A stretch of DNA of 13,120 bases from JAZOXB01 sp040096185 (GTDB lineage: Bacteria; Bacillota; Clostridia; Oscillospirales; Oscillospiraceae): the NCBI RefSeq assembly GCF_040096185.1, contig NZ_JBBMFF010000057.1:1-13120 (forward strand). The letters run 5' to 3'. The translations under genes and the position numbers were made by a program. The notes beneath the pieces were generated by a model, which worked only from the letters and a program-made list of their open reading frames with translations, ran no database searches and was not told the origin of the DNA. This document shows positions 6,847-13,120 of the stretch, one piece after another. How positions within the stretch are numbered: the stretch's first letter is position 1; each line of letters opens with the position of its first letter.

Positions 6847-8064
6847 TTAATGTGCTGTATGTTCCGCCTGGATGCTCTCAGATATCTGCTGATACAATTG
6901 AATATACTTTGCATATGCGCGATCCTTATCGAGACATTCTGTTATATTAGAATCGACTCGGACATTATCCATTACAATGCGGCGAACCGCACGCTCCATG
7001 GCCGTTAAGTCACCTTGCGGAATAAGAACGCTGTCGTTTGTAACGAGTGTTTCTGGACATCCGCCAGTTTGATAGACAATTACCGGTGTACCGCATGCCT
7101 GCGCCTCTAAATTAACGGTTGGAAAGGTGTCTTCATAGGTCGGATTCACAAAGACATCAGCAATTGTATACCATTGTGCAAGTTCAGTCTGATCGGTTGT
7201 ACGCTGAAGACCAAGTATATTAGACGGAATTTTGGAAAGCTGCTTTTCGGATAGTCCGATTAGAACGACCTGATAAGCTGCCCCCAAGCGATTAGAGAGA
7301 CTCAGTAAATCTTGCAGCCCTTTATGAGTATTCCAAACGTTGGCAACACCAAGTACGATATTTTTATTCAGCAGATGGTACTTGGATTTGAGTTGACTTG
7401 GACGTTTGTGGAATACATTACGATCAATTCCATTCGGAACAACTAATGTTGGATAATTCTGCAGAAAAGATTGGGAAACTTGATTCGCAAGCCACTGCGA
7501 TGGTGTTGTAATAATTAGGTTCTTTACGCCGGTAAAAGCTTCTTTTTTCCTGAGATAATTATGGCGTACATCACCATGTAGATAACACTGAGGGTACTGA
7601 TGCAAAAGGCGGCAATCCTTGCAAAGTGTTTTCCATTGCGTACAACCAATCTGAGAATAGTGCGTGCAATGACCAGTGAAAGACCAACAATCATGTTGAG
7701 TCCATACGATGGGAATGTCTGCCCTTTTTAAATAATGAAACAGCTTCTCATAATTCACATAATAACCATGTAGTGTGTGAAGATGAATCAAATCAGGTGC
7801 AAAAGCTTGAACTTCGCGAATCAGGCGCCTGGTTGCAGCTGCTGAGTATAATCCTGTATGATCGGTGAACCGTGACAGTGCATTATGAAAATAGTATTCT
7901 GGCTTAGTTGATATTTTAATTGCGTCGTCATTGTTGATATTAGGACCCGAGCCATAGAGAACCTTTACCTTATGACCATGGTTCCTTAAAAGGTCCATAA
8001 TGTCAGCAATGATTTTTCCTGTGCTTCCTACACCATATACAAGATTAACGAACAAGACTTTCAT
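6847..8064 (-). CDS. GT4-family glycosyltransferase (WcaC-like, Cys-rich insert)
   Basis: The 405-residue GT-B enzyme probably adds a sugar from a nucleotide donor to the growing lipid-linked repeat unit in the cytoplasm. Visible motifs are an N-terminal Rossmann start (MKVLFVNLVYGVGSTGK), VPNGID at 209-214, NTHKG ending near 249, and EDTFPTVNLEA at 311-321, followed by CGTPVI. The last is the acidic donor-binding motif of GT4 enzymes. Six cysteines (126, 133, 141, 148, 151, 160) follow HDCWSFTGHC and resemble the Cys-rich loop of WcaC-like transferases. The ATG overlaps the upstream stop as ATGA (8061-8064), so translation is probably coupled. Codons end in A/T far more often than in the gene just upstream, a sign of separate origin. 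Sugar specificity cannot be read from sequence. Confidence 0.88.
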   Translation of the reverse strand: MKVLFVNLVYGVGSTGKIIADIMDLLRNHGHKVKVLYGSGPNINNDDAIKISTKPEYYFHNALSRFTDHTGLYSAAATRRLIREVQAFAPDLIHLHTLHGYYVNYEKLFHYLKRADIPIVWTQHDCWSFTGHCTHYSQIGCTQWKTLCKDCRLLHQYPQCYLHGDVRHNYLRKKEAFTGVKNLIITTPSQWLANQVSQSFLQNYPTLVVPNGIDRNVFHKRPSQLKSKYHLLNKNIVLGVANVWNTHKGLQDLLSLSNRLGAAYQVVLIGLSEKQLSKIPSNILGLQRTTDQTELAQWYTIADVFVNPTYEDTFPTVNLEAQACGTPVIVYQTGGCPETLVTNDSVLIPQGDLTAMERAVRRIVMDNVRVDSNITECLDKDRAYAKYIQLYQQISESIQAEHTAH

Positions 8065-9344
8065 TTTACATTCCCCAAAGCCACGCGCTCCAGCAGCGCA
8101 TGCAGACGAACACTGTTATCGGCCTCGCGTCTGGCAACTGCCGCGGCGCGCTCAACGAGCTGCCAGCGATATGGCTCCTGCATCAGAACGGCCTCTATGG
8201 CGGCGGGAAGCGCCTGACGGGAGCAGGCCAGCGCGGCGCAGTCGTTCCGGCGCAGATAGGCCATGGAGGCGACATCCTCCGGTCCGTAGGCCAGCAGGGG
8301 CCTGCCGCTGGCAAGGCTCTCGATGATCTTGGTGGAGACGGAATAGCGGACGCGGTCACGGTTCTCTTTGTCAAAGGCCTCCACATGGACAAAGGCATCG
8401 GCGCCGTCAAAGGCTGCCTGATATGCTTTCCCGGTGACAAAGCCGTGCATGCGGATCGCCGGGCAGGCCGCCAGACGCTCCAGCAGCTCCGGGTATTTGT
8501 GATCAGTATAGATCTCCAGCGTAAAATCGGTCCCTTCCTGCCGGTTCAGCGCGTCCAGCGTCTGCCCAAGCTCCAGCAGGGGCTGGCCGCGGCCGCAGCC
8601 GAGGTTCCCCATGTAGGTCAGGCAGCGGTGCAAAGCGTCGCGGCCCGGCTCCGTATAGGGATGAACGGCAAACGGCGGGCAGGTCATCACGTCCGTCACC
8701 TCTGCGCCGAAGCTCTCGTGGTATCGCGCCGCAAGCTCGGGACAGATCGTCACGGTCAGGGCAGTCTCCTGCAGCAGGGCCGCGATTTTGCGGCGCAGGC
8801 GCTTCTGCCGGAGCTTTGCCCAAAAGGCATTTTGCCCCTGCAGGAAATAGAAATCGTCGCAGATATAGCTCACGATCGGGATATGCCGCTCGCGCGCAAG
8901 GGTCAGCGCGATGTCGTACAGCAGCTCCTGCTTGCCGGGCGCGACGAAAAGAACGTCGGGCCTTTCGCGGTCGAGCCATGCCTTCAGGCCGGGATGATCC
9001 CAGCGGCTGAGCTGCCAGATGAGATCGCGGGCCAGACGCATGGGCTCGGAGCGGCTGCGGGGCGAACGATAGGTTCGCTCCTCTTTTTCACTGGTGAATT
9101 TATCGTGACAGGCCGGATCAGGGCTGATCTCCCCGCCGACGGCATGCCGGTCCCAGATGGAGTGCAGCGCTTCACGATCCGTGAAGCGATAATAGCTGCC
9201 GCAGCAGGCCGTATCCGGTACGGCGGGGTAGAGGTAGAGTTGACAAAGCTCCTCCGGGCGGAATGCGGAAAAAAGGGACAGAAACGTCTTGCCCATGTTG
9301 TTATAGGTCGTGACCGGGTTGTGGGAGAGCAGAAGTACCTTCAT
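8061..9344 (-). CDS. GT-B-fold glycosyltransferase
   Basis: The 427-residue protein opens with MKVLLLSHNPVTTYNNMGK. Its C-terminal half looks like a GT4-type donor-binding domain: CLTYMGNLGCGRGQ at about 241-254, MHGFVTGKAY at about 299-308, and STKIIESLASGRPLLAYGP at about 337-355. I chose ATG 9344, not the in-frame codon at 9410, because AGGAGG stands 5 bases upstream and the ATG overlaps the preceding stop as ATGA. The longer form would add 22 residues within the GT2 gene. It is G+C-rich like the cps genes to its right. It probably adds one sugar to the lipid-linked repeat unit; donor and linkage are unknown. Confidence 0.85.
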   Translation of the reverse strand: MKVLLLSHNPVTTYNNMGKTFLSLFSAFRPEELCQLYLYPAVPDTACCGSYYRFTDREALHSIWDRHAVGGEISPDPACHDKFTSEKEERTYRSPRSRSEPMRLARDLIWQLSRWDHPGLKAWLDRERPDVLFVAPGKQELLYDIALTLARERHIPIVSYICDDFYFLQGQNAFWAKLRQKRLRRKIAALLQETALTVTICPELAARYHESFGAEVTDVMTCPPFAVHPYTEPGRDALHRCLTYMGNLGCGRGQPLLELGQTLDALNRQEGTDFTLEIYTDHKYPELLERLAACPAIRMHGFVTGKAYQAAFDGADAFVHVEAFDKENRDRVRYSVSTKIIESLASGRPLLAYGPEDVASMAYLRRNDCAALACSRQALPAAIEAVLMQEPYRWQLVERAAAVARREADNSVRLHALLERVALGNVK

Positions 9345-10108
9345 CGTGCCCTCCTGTGCTTCCGCAGCGCATGGCAGGCATAGACTGCAAAAACGGCTGC
9401 GGATTTCCAAATTGACAGCTTTTCCACCCTGCGGTAGATCAGCCAGCGGTTTTTGGCGGCATTTCGCTTGTCACTGGAGCGGGAGCCCTTTACCAAACGG
9501 TAATCCGCCAGCACCTCCGTGCAGGCGATCGCCCGGTATCCGGCCTTCAGAAGCCCGAGCCAGAATACATAGTCTTCATGATAGTATTCCGTCGGAAAGC
9601 GCTGCCCGGCGAGGATCGAACGGCGCAGCAGCACCGTGGAGCAGCTTAAAACACTTTCCCGCAGCATGGCCTCGTAGTCCGTCGACTCCGGAACGAGAAA
9701 ATCGGACAGGTGTTTGCCGCTCTCGTCTATCAGTGCATAGGAGCAGTAGAGAATATCACCGCGCGATGCAAGAGCAAGCTGCTTTTCCAGCTTGTCTGTA
9801 TGCCATATATCGTCGCAGTCCAGCAGCGCGATCCATTCGCCCTGCGCCAGAGCAAAGCCGCGGTTGCGCGTCTGCGCCGCGCCCAGGTTCTTTGGATTGC
9901 GGAATAGGCGAATCCGGGGATCGGATTTTTCAAAGGCCTCCGCGATCTCCGCCGTTCGGTCGGCAGAGCCGTCGTCAAGGATCAGCAGCTCCCAGCGCGC
10001 ATAGCTCTGCGCGAGAACGGAGCGAATGGCAGCGCCGATATAGGGTTCTCCGTTAAAGGCAGGCATGATGATTGAAACGAGCGGCAGCGATGTTTCTGTG
10101 GCGTGCAA
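9341..10108 (-). CDS. GT2-family glycosyltransferase (GT-A fold), TTG start
   Basis: The 255-residue inverting glycosyltransferase shows the GT2 hallmarks: VSIIMPAFNGEPYI near the N-terminus, LDDGSADRT with DDGS at 45-48, the DCDD metal/nucleotide motif at 97-100, and HED at 177-179 in the usual catalytic-base position. The C-terminus has a short hydrophobic stretch (about 233-246) and a basic tail, so it may touch the membrane. The start is TTG at 10108, preceded by AAGGA at 7-base spacing. The next in-frame ATG falls inside the first strand (residue 15), too late for the fold. It lies 15 bases after cpsB and overlaps the next gene by 4 bases. Confidence 0.88.
   Translation of the reverse strand: MHATETSLPLVSIIMPAFNGEPYIGAAIRSVLAQSYARWELLILDDGSADRTAEIAEAFEKSDPRIRLFRNPKNLGAAQTRNRGFALAQGEWIALLDCDDIWHTDKLEKQLALASRGDILYCSYALIDESGKHLSDFLVPESTDYEAMLRESVLSCSTVLLRRSILAGQRFPTEYYHEDYVFWLGLLKAGYRAIACTEVLADYRLVKGSRSSDKRNAAKNRWLIYRRVEKLSIWKSAAVFAVYACHALRKHRRAR
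9349..9355 (-). promoter_or_regulatory. Ribosome binding site fixing the start of the GT-B glycosyltransferase
   Basis: AGGAGGG on the minus strand lies inside the end of the GT2 gene, a few bases before ATG 9344. With the ATGA stop-start overlap at 9341-9344, it favours this start over the longer reading frame. Confidence 0.75.
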
Positions 10109-10123
10109 TGGGCGTTCCTTCTC

Positions 10124-10759
10124 TCAGCGTAGCTTCTTTTCCAAAAGCGTTTTGCATTTCTTCCAATCCCGGTAGCCGTCTCCAAGCATATGGATATCGC
10201 TACCGAGGTATTTGACATAGCCGTTTTGGATCCATTCCAGATATCGTCTTCGTTTGATCGGCTTCGTCAGGCAGACGGCATTGAGCTGAAGCGGGATGCC
10301 CTCCCGGATCAGCCTTTCGATATTTTCCCTCGGGTATCGGTCCGCATGGGCCAGAACGATGCGGACGTCCTGCCGCTCACACAGGGCGAACAGCGTATCC
10401 CACAGGGAGGACGGCCACGCGTAAAACGGCATTTCCAGCAGCAGCTCGTTCGTCCCCTCCAGACACAGGCGGGGAAGGTCGTCAAGCCGCTCCATGCCGT
10501 CGCAGATCAGGACCTCGGCCCCCAGCAGGATGCGCGGAAGCTCCGGCCTGCGCGGCAGCGCCGCAGCGCAGCGCGCTCTGCGCTCCAGAAAGGCGGCGGC
10601 GTTCTCGCGGTGTGGGTAGAAGTGCGGCGTGGCGCAGACGGTCCGGATCCCTGCCTCGGTGGCCATGGCGAGCTGCCGCAGGGACGTCTCCACGCCGTCG
10701 CTGCCATGGTCGCAGCGAGGCAGAATATGCGCGTGGTAGTCGAGCGTCAGGTCGATCAT
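10124..10759 (-). CDS. cpsB: PHP-type protein tyrosine phosphatase CpsB/Wzb-like
   Basis: This 211-residue PHP-superfamily phosphatase probably dephosphorylates CpsD and so controls capsule polymerisation. Metal-binding positions expected for the family are all visible: HxH at 9 and 11, Asp17, ATPH with His46, Glu82, AHADRY with His138, and SDIH with Asp188 and His190. The motifs are slightly unusual: DHGSDG in place of the common DDG, and HADRY in place of HPERY. Family members start just before HxH, so I chose ATG 10759, 4 bases after the cpsD stop. In-frame ATG 10777 and GTG 10786 would add 6 or 9 residues overlapping cpsD and cannot be excluded. At 211 residues it is somewhat shorter than many CpsB proteins. 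Confidence 0.85.
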   Translation of the reverse strand: MIDLTLDYHAHILPRCDHGSDGVETSLRQLAMATEAGIRTVCATPHFYPHRENAAAFLERRARCAAALPRRPELPRILLGAEVLICDGMERLDDLPRLCLEGTNELLLEMPFYAWPSSLWDTLFALCERQDVRIVLAHADRYPRENIERLIREGIPLQLNAVCLTKPIKRRRYLEWIQNGYVKYLGSDIHMLGDGYRDWKKCKTLLEKKLR

Positions 10760-10763
10760 GGGG

Positions 10764-11522
10764 TCACTTTGCGCCATAGGACTCACTGTAGGAATAGCGG
10801 TAGCCGTACTTATCGCCGTATTTGTACTTGCTGGCGTATTTCACGGATTTCATGTTCAGACCGTTCAGCACGACGCCGCAGAGATTCCCGCCCGCGCGGC
10901 GTACAGCGGCAGTCGCGGCATTCAGCTCGTCTGCAGTCGTATTGCCGGAGCGTGCCACGAGTACGACGCCGTCGACAAAGGTCGAGATGATCTGTGCGTC
11001 GGCAACTGTGTTGATCGGGGGCGTGTCGATGATAACGTAGTCGTAGTAGTCCGCGCAGCTCTCTACAAAGCTCTTCATGCGGTCGGAGGACAGCAGCTCG
11101 GACGGGTTCGGCGGGATCGTACCGGTGCAGACGATCCAGAGGGGCAGCTCCGTGACCTTTGCCAGCTCGAGCTGCCAGATCTTGGCGAGGTAGTCGCACA
11201 GGCCCGTGGAAAGCTCGACCTTCCAGAGGCGGCGCTGCGTCGGCTTGCGCATATCGGCATCGACCAGCAGGACGCGCTTGCCGAGCATGGCATAGCTGAT
11301 GGCGATATTCGCAGCGGTCAGGCTCTTGCCCTCGGAGGGCTTCGCACTCGTGACGGCGAAGGTCTTGCAGGGCCGCGCCTTGTCCGCCGTCATGCAGAAC
11401 ATCAGGCTGGTGCGCAGCTTGACATAGGCCTCCTTCATGGCGAAGGGGGCGTCGTTATTCAGAAGCCTGCGGCGATTGACCGTGATAGCCTCAGCTGCTG
11501 CTTTATTATTACTCTTTTTCAT
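10764..11522 (-). CDS. cpsD: Tyrosine-protein kinase CpsD (BY-kinase, Wze/CapB-like)
   Basis: This 252-residue cytoplasmic bacterial tyrosine kinase works with CpsC, whose transmembrane and cytoplasmic parts activate it. Visible features are EAYVKLRTSL at about 31-40, Walker A TSAKPSEGKS at 58-67, Walker A' LLVDAD at 85-90, and Walker B DYVIIDTPP at 161-169. The C-terminal tail has eight tyrosines between residues 229 and 249, the expected autophosphorylation cluster. The Walker A has Ser63 where a Gly is more usual (GEGKS). Start ATG 11522 follows an AAGGTG ribosome site and overlaps the end of cpsC by 14 bases; an in-frame GTG at 11534 is less likely. The adjacent CpsB is the expected opposing phosphatase. 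Confidence 0.93.
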   Translation of the reverse strand: MKKSNNKAAAEAITVNRRRLLNNDAPFAMKEAYVKLRTSLMFCMTADKARPCKTFAVTSAKPSEGKSLTAANIAISYAMLGKRVLLVDADMRKPTQRRLWKVELSTGLCDYLAKIWQLELAKVTELPLWIVCTGTIPPNPSELLSSDRMKSFVESCADYYDYVIIDTPPINTVADAQIISTFVDGVVLVARSGNTTADELNAATAAVRRAGGNLCGVVLNGLNMKSVKYASKYKYGDKYGYRYSYSESYGAK

Positions 11523-12291
11523 TTTTAGCGGCACCTTCTTCCGTTACGGTCCAGTAAGCGTAGTTGTCATCGGCGGAATTGATGTCCGGGATCTGCCCAA
11601 GCACCGTGACGCCGGCCATAGTTTCAATATCCTCCGGCAGATAGATCGTCGTGTCGGCGAGCGTCCGCAGGATCACGATGACGGCGGCCACCATCACACC
11701 GATGATCACGCCGATCGCGGTGTCGAAGACGGTGCGCGGGGAGGCCTTGTCCGTCGGTATCTCCGGCTGGTCGACGATCTCGACGCCGCCGGCCTTCGTG
11801 ATGCGGACGATTTCGGTCGGCGCGACCTTGGCGAAGGCTCCTGCGACTTTGCAGGCAAAGGCCGGGTCCGTCGAGGTGATGACGACCTCGAGCAGCTGGG
11901 TATCTGTGATAACAGATACCGAAACCATGCCGCTGAGGCTCTTGCGCGACAGCGATACATCCGGGCCAAGCTCCTGCAGCACGGCGTCGAGGATCGAATT
12001 GCTGGCCAGGATCTTGGAATAGGTCGTGGCCAGACTCTCGGCGGCCTGCAGGTCGCCGTTATTGATCGTGCCGGACTGCACACTGTTGTTCGAGCTGTTA
12101 TACACATAGAAGCTGACGCGGGATTCATAGGTCGGCGTGATCAGGAAGGTCGTGACCAGAAAAACGCAGGCGCCTGCGAGAACGCCGGCAAGCAGCAGCC
12201 AGTAGCTCTTGGAGAGCAGCAGCTTCAGAATATCCAGAAGCGTGACCTCGACCTTCCCGCTGCCTGCCTGCGGGGACTGTGTATCGTTCAT
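11509..12291 (-). CDS. cpsC: Capsule chain-length determinant / kinase adaptor CpsC (Wzz family)
   Basis: This 260-residue membrane protein has the Wzz layout: a short cytoplasmic start (VEVTLLDILKLLLSKSYW), a first membrane helix (WLLLAGVLAGACVFLVTTFL, about 34-53), an extracellular coil-rich domain, a proline-containing segment (QPEIPTDKASP), and a second helix (about 193-211). It ends in a cytoplasmic tail. In Firmicutes the kinase is a separate protein and this tail activates it. Start ATG 12291 is supported by GGAGG 7 bases upstream; an in-frame ATG at 12312 lacks that support. It lies 30 bases after the phosphoglycosyl transferase gene and overlaps cpsD. Confidence 0.92.
   Translation of the reverse strand: MNDTQSPQAGSGKVEVTLLDILKLLLSKSYWLLLAGVLAGACVFLVTTFLITPTYESRVSFYVYNSSNNSVQSGTINNGDLQAAESLATTYSKILASNSILDAVLQELGPDVSLSRKSLSGMVSVSVITDTQLLEVVITSTDPAFACKVAGAFAKVAPTEIVRITKAGGVEIVDQPEIPTDKASPRTVFDTAIGVIIGVMVAAVIVILRTLADTTIYLPEDIETMAGVTVLGQIPDINSADDNYAYWTVTEEGAAKNEKE
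11532..11537 (-). promoter_or_regulatory. Ribosome binding site of cpsD
   Basis: AAGGTG on the minus strand, inside the end of cpsC, stands 9 bases before ATG 11522. It overlaps the alternative GTG at 11534, which argues for the ATG as the start. Confidence 0.5.
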
Positions 12292-12298
12292 GTATGTT

Positions 12299-12303
12299 CC
12301 TCC
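12299..12303 (-). promoter_or_regulatory. Ribosome binding site fixing the cpsC start
   Basis: GGAGG on the minus strand, 7 bases before ATG 12291, favours this start over the upstream in-frame ATG at 12312. Confidence 0.75.
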
Positions 12304-12321
12304 GATCCTCATCGTGTTTTC

Positions 12322-12987
12322 TCAGCGTGCACCATCGTGGGTAAAAATGAGAAGCGCCGTTTTTACGATACATTGCAGATCGAGCCGGATCGACCGGCGG
12401 GCAATGTATTCCATGTCATATACGATCTTTTCCTCGGGTGCGAGCTCGTAGCCGCCGTTGACCTGCGCGTAGCCGGTCAGGCCCGGCGTGACGACCAGCC
12501 GGTTGGAAAAGCCGACGATGTACTTTTCAAACTGCTCGTAAAAGTATTTCCGCTCCGGGCGCGGGCCGACAAAGCTCATCTCGCCCTTCAGAATGTTCCA
12601 GAGCTGCGGCAGCTCGTCCAGCCGCGTCTTGCGCAGGAGCGCGCCGAAGCGTGTGCAGCGGTCGTCGCTGCGCTCGGCCCATTTTGGCCCGTCCTTTTCC
12701 GCATCCGTGCGCATGGAACGGAACTTGCAGATCAAAAAAGGCTTGCCGTCTTTCCCGAGGCGCTCCTGCCGGTAGATCGGCCCGCCCGGAGAATCCAGCG
12801 CGATGATCGCGGCGATGATTCCCATGGGGACGGCCAGCACGATCAGCGCGAGCAGTGCAAGGGTAAAATCAAAGCAGCGCTTGAAGACCAGATAGCCCCG
12901 GCGCGTCTGTACCTGCGGAAGCGCGATGTATATCGTGCGCGGTTCATCGGCTGCTTCCGCGACCGGCCGGGAAAGTGTTGCCGCCAT
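12322..12987 (-). CDS. Initiating phosphoglycosyl transferase (PglC/WbaP-type sugar transferase)
   Basis: This 221-residue monotopic enzyme transfers a sugar-1-phosphate from a UDP-sugar to undecaprenyl phosphate, the first step of repeat-unit synthesis. The sequence shows a basic entry (RGYLVFKRCFD), a re-entrant hydrophobic helix (about 39-64) with Pro54, PIYRQERLGKDGKPF, KFRSM at 88-92, the catalytic Asp-Glu pair in LDELPQ (D124, E125), and GPRPE at 141-145. Its length equals the catalytic core of the superfamily without the extra membrane helices of WbaP. ATG 12987 has GGAG about 10 bases upstream (12998-13001). It is the first complete gene of the visible cps run. The sugar could be galactose, glucose or an N-acetylated sugar; sequence alone does not decide. 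Confidence 0.93.
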   Translation of the reverse strand: MAATLSRPVAEAADEPRTIYIALPQVQTRRGYLVFKRCFDFTLALLALIVLAVPMGIIAAIIALDSPGGPIYRQERLGKDGKPFLICKFRSMRTDAEKDGPKWAERSDDRCTRFGALLRKTRLDELPQLWNILKGEMSFVGPRPERKYFYEQFEKYIVGFSNRLVVTPGLTGYAQVNGGYELAPEEKIVYDMEYIARRSIRLDLQCIVKTALLIFTHDGAR

Positions 12988-13022
12988 GCTGCGTCATCTC
13001 CATCGTTCTCTTTCTCTCGTTT

Positions 13023-13120
13023 TCAGCCCCTGTGCGCATTCCGAATAACGGATCGTGCGATCCGTTCCTTGCGAAAGACCCTGCCGCGGCGCTTCCGCAG
13101 TTTCGCAGAGTATGCCACTC
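13023..13120 (-). other. Possible C-terminal end of an upstream gene (partial)
   Basis: One minus-strand frame is open from the window edge to a TGA at 13025-13023 and would encode a very basic tail (VAYSAKLRKRRGRVFRKERI and so on). Such tails occur at the ends of membrane proteins, which could fit a flippase, polymerase or other capsule gene. The other two minus frames are also open here until after 13000, so openness proves nothing. I cannot name a product. Otherwise 12988-13120 would be the leader of the cps operon. Confidence 0.25.
13037..13056. promoter_or_regulatory. Perfect 20-bp inverted repeat upstream of the cps genes
   Basis: AACGGATCG and CGATCCGTT form 9-bp arms around a 2-base centre (TG). 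Neither strand has a T-run after it, so it does not look like an intrinsic terminator. It lies 50 bases upstream of the phosphoglycosyl transferase start, where a dimeric regulator could bind, or it may simply fall inside the end of an upstream gene. Confidence 0.35.

Noticed and set aside
8100..9383. A plus-strand open frame of 427 codons
   Set aside because: It is antisense to the GT-B glycosyltransferase, which has a good ribosome site, a stop-start overlap with its neighbours and family motifs. The plus frame has none of these.
1..13120. CRISPR arrays, tRNA or rRNA genes, insertion sequences and phage genes
   Set aside because: No short regularly spaced repeats, no cloverleaf-like or rRNA-like stretches and no transposase or integrase motifs were seen. 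The only direct repeats are the coding LRR units at 1-1272.

Overview
The window looks like a capsule or exopolysaccharide locus from a Gram-positive gut-type Firmicute, most likely an Oscillospiraceae/Ruminococcaceae-like Clostridium relative. Three things suggest this: the split CpsC/CpsD/CpsB phosphoregulatory set typical of Firmicutes, fairly high G+C with GC-ending codons in most genes, and a huge secreted protein with BspA-type leucine-rich repeats in the style common in those bacteria. The taxonomic call is inference. Every gene I can support lies on the minus strand, so the locus reads from right to left.

Right part (about 13120 down to 10124): the initiating phosphoglycosyl transferase comes first (PglC-like, 12322-12987). 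It is followed by the chain-length/adaptor protein CpsC (Wzz family), the tyrosine kinase CpsD with a tyrosine-rich tail, and the PHP-type phosphatase CpsB. These genes are tightly spaced or overlapping. Upstream of the transferase, 133 bases at the window edge hold a perfect 9-bp inverted repeat and possibly the tail of another gene.

Middle part (10108 down to 6003): four sugar- or substituent-transfer genes follow, a GT2 glycosyltransferase (TTG start), a GT-B glycosyltransferase, a GT4 glycosyltransferase and a LicD-family phosphotransferase. Two ATGA overlaps (9341-9344 and 8061-8064) indicate translational coupling. The GT4 and LicD genes are clearly more A+T-rich than the rest, as is the start of the next gene, which suggests an imported cassette. 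No flippase (Wzx) or polymerase (Wzy) is visible in the window.

Left part (5907 down to 1, running off the edge): one uninterrupted reading frame of at least 1969 codons encodes a secreted multidomain protein. Its order is signal peptide, phosphodiester glycosidase (NAGPA/DUF2233-like), Ig-like and jelly-roll-like modules, purple-acid-phosphatase-like metallophosphoesterase, a small Cys motif, and BspA-like leucine-rich repeats in about 193-residue tandem units.

How they may work together (inference): the cps genes build a polysaccharide on a lipid carrier under CpsB/C/D control, and LicD adds a phosphate-linked group. The giant secreted protein carries two different phosphate-ester-cleaving folds, a glycosidase that could expose a phosphomonoester and a phosphatase that could then remove it. 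This makes it a candidate extracellular remodelling enzyme for phosphodiester-decorated glycans, self or host. No gene-free stretch longer than 300 bases occurs in the window.
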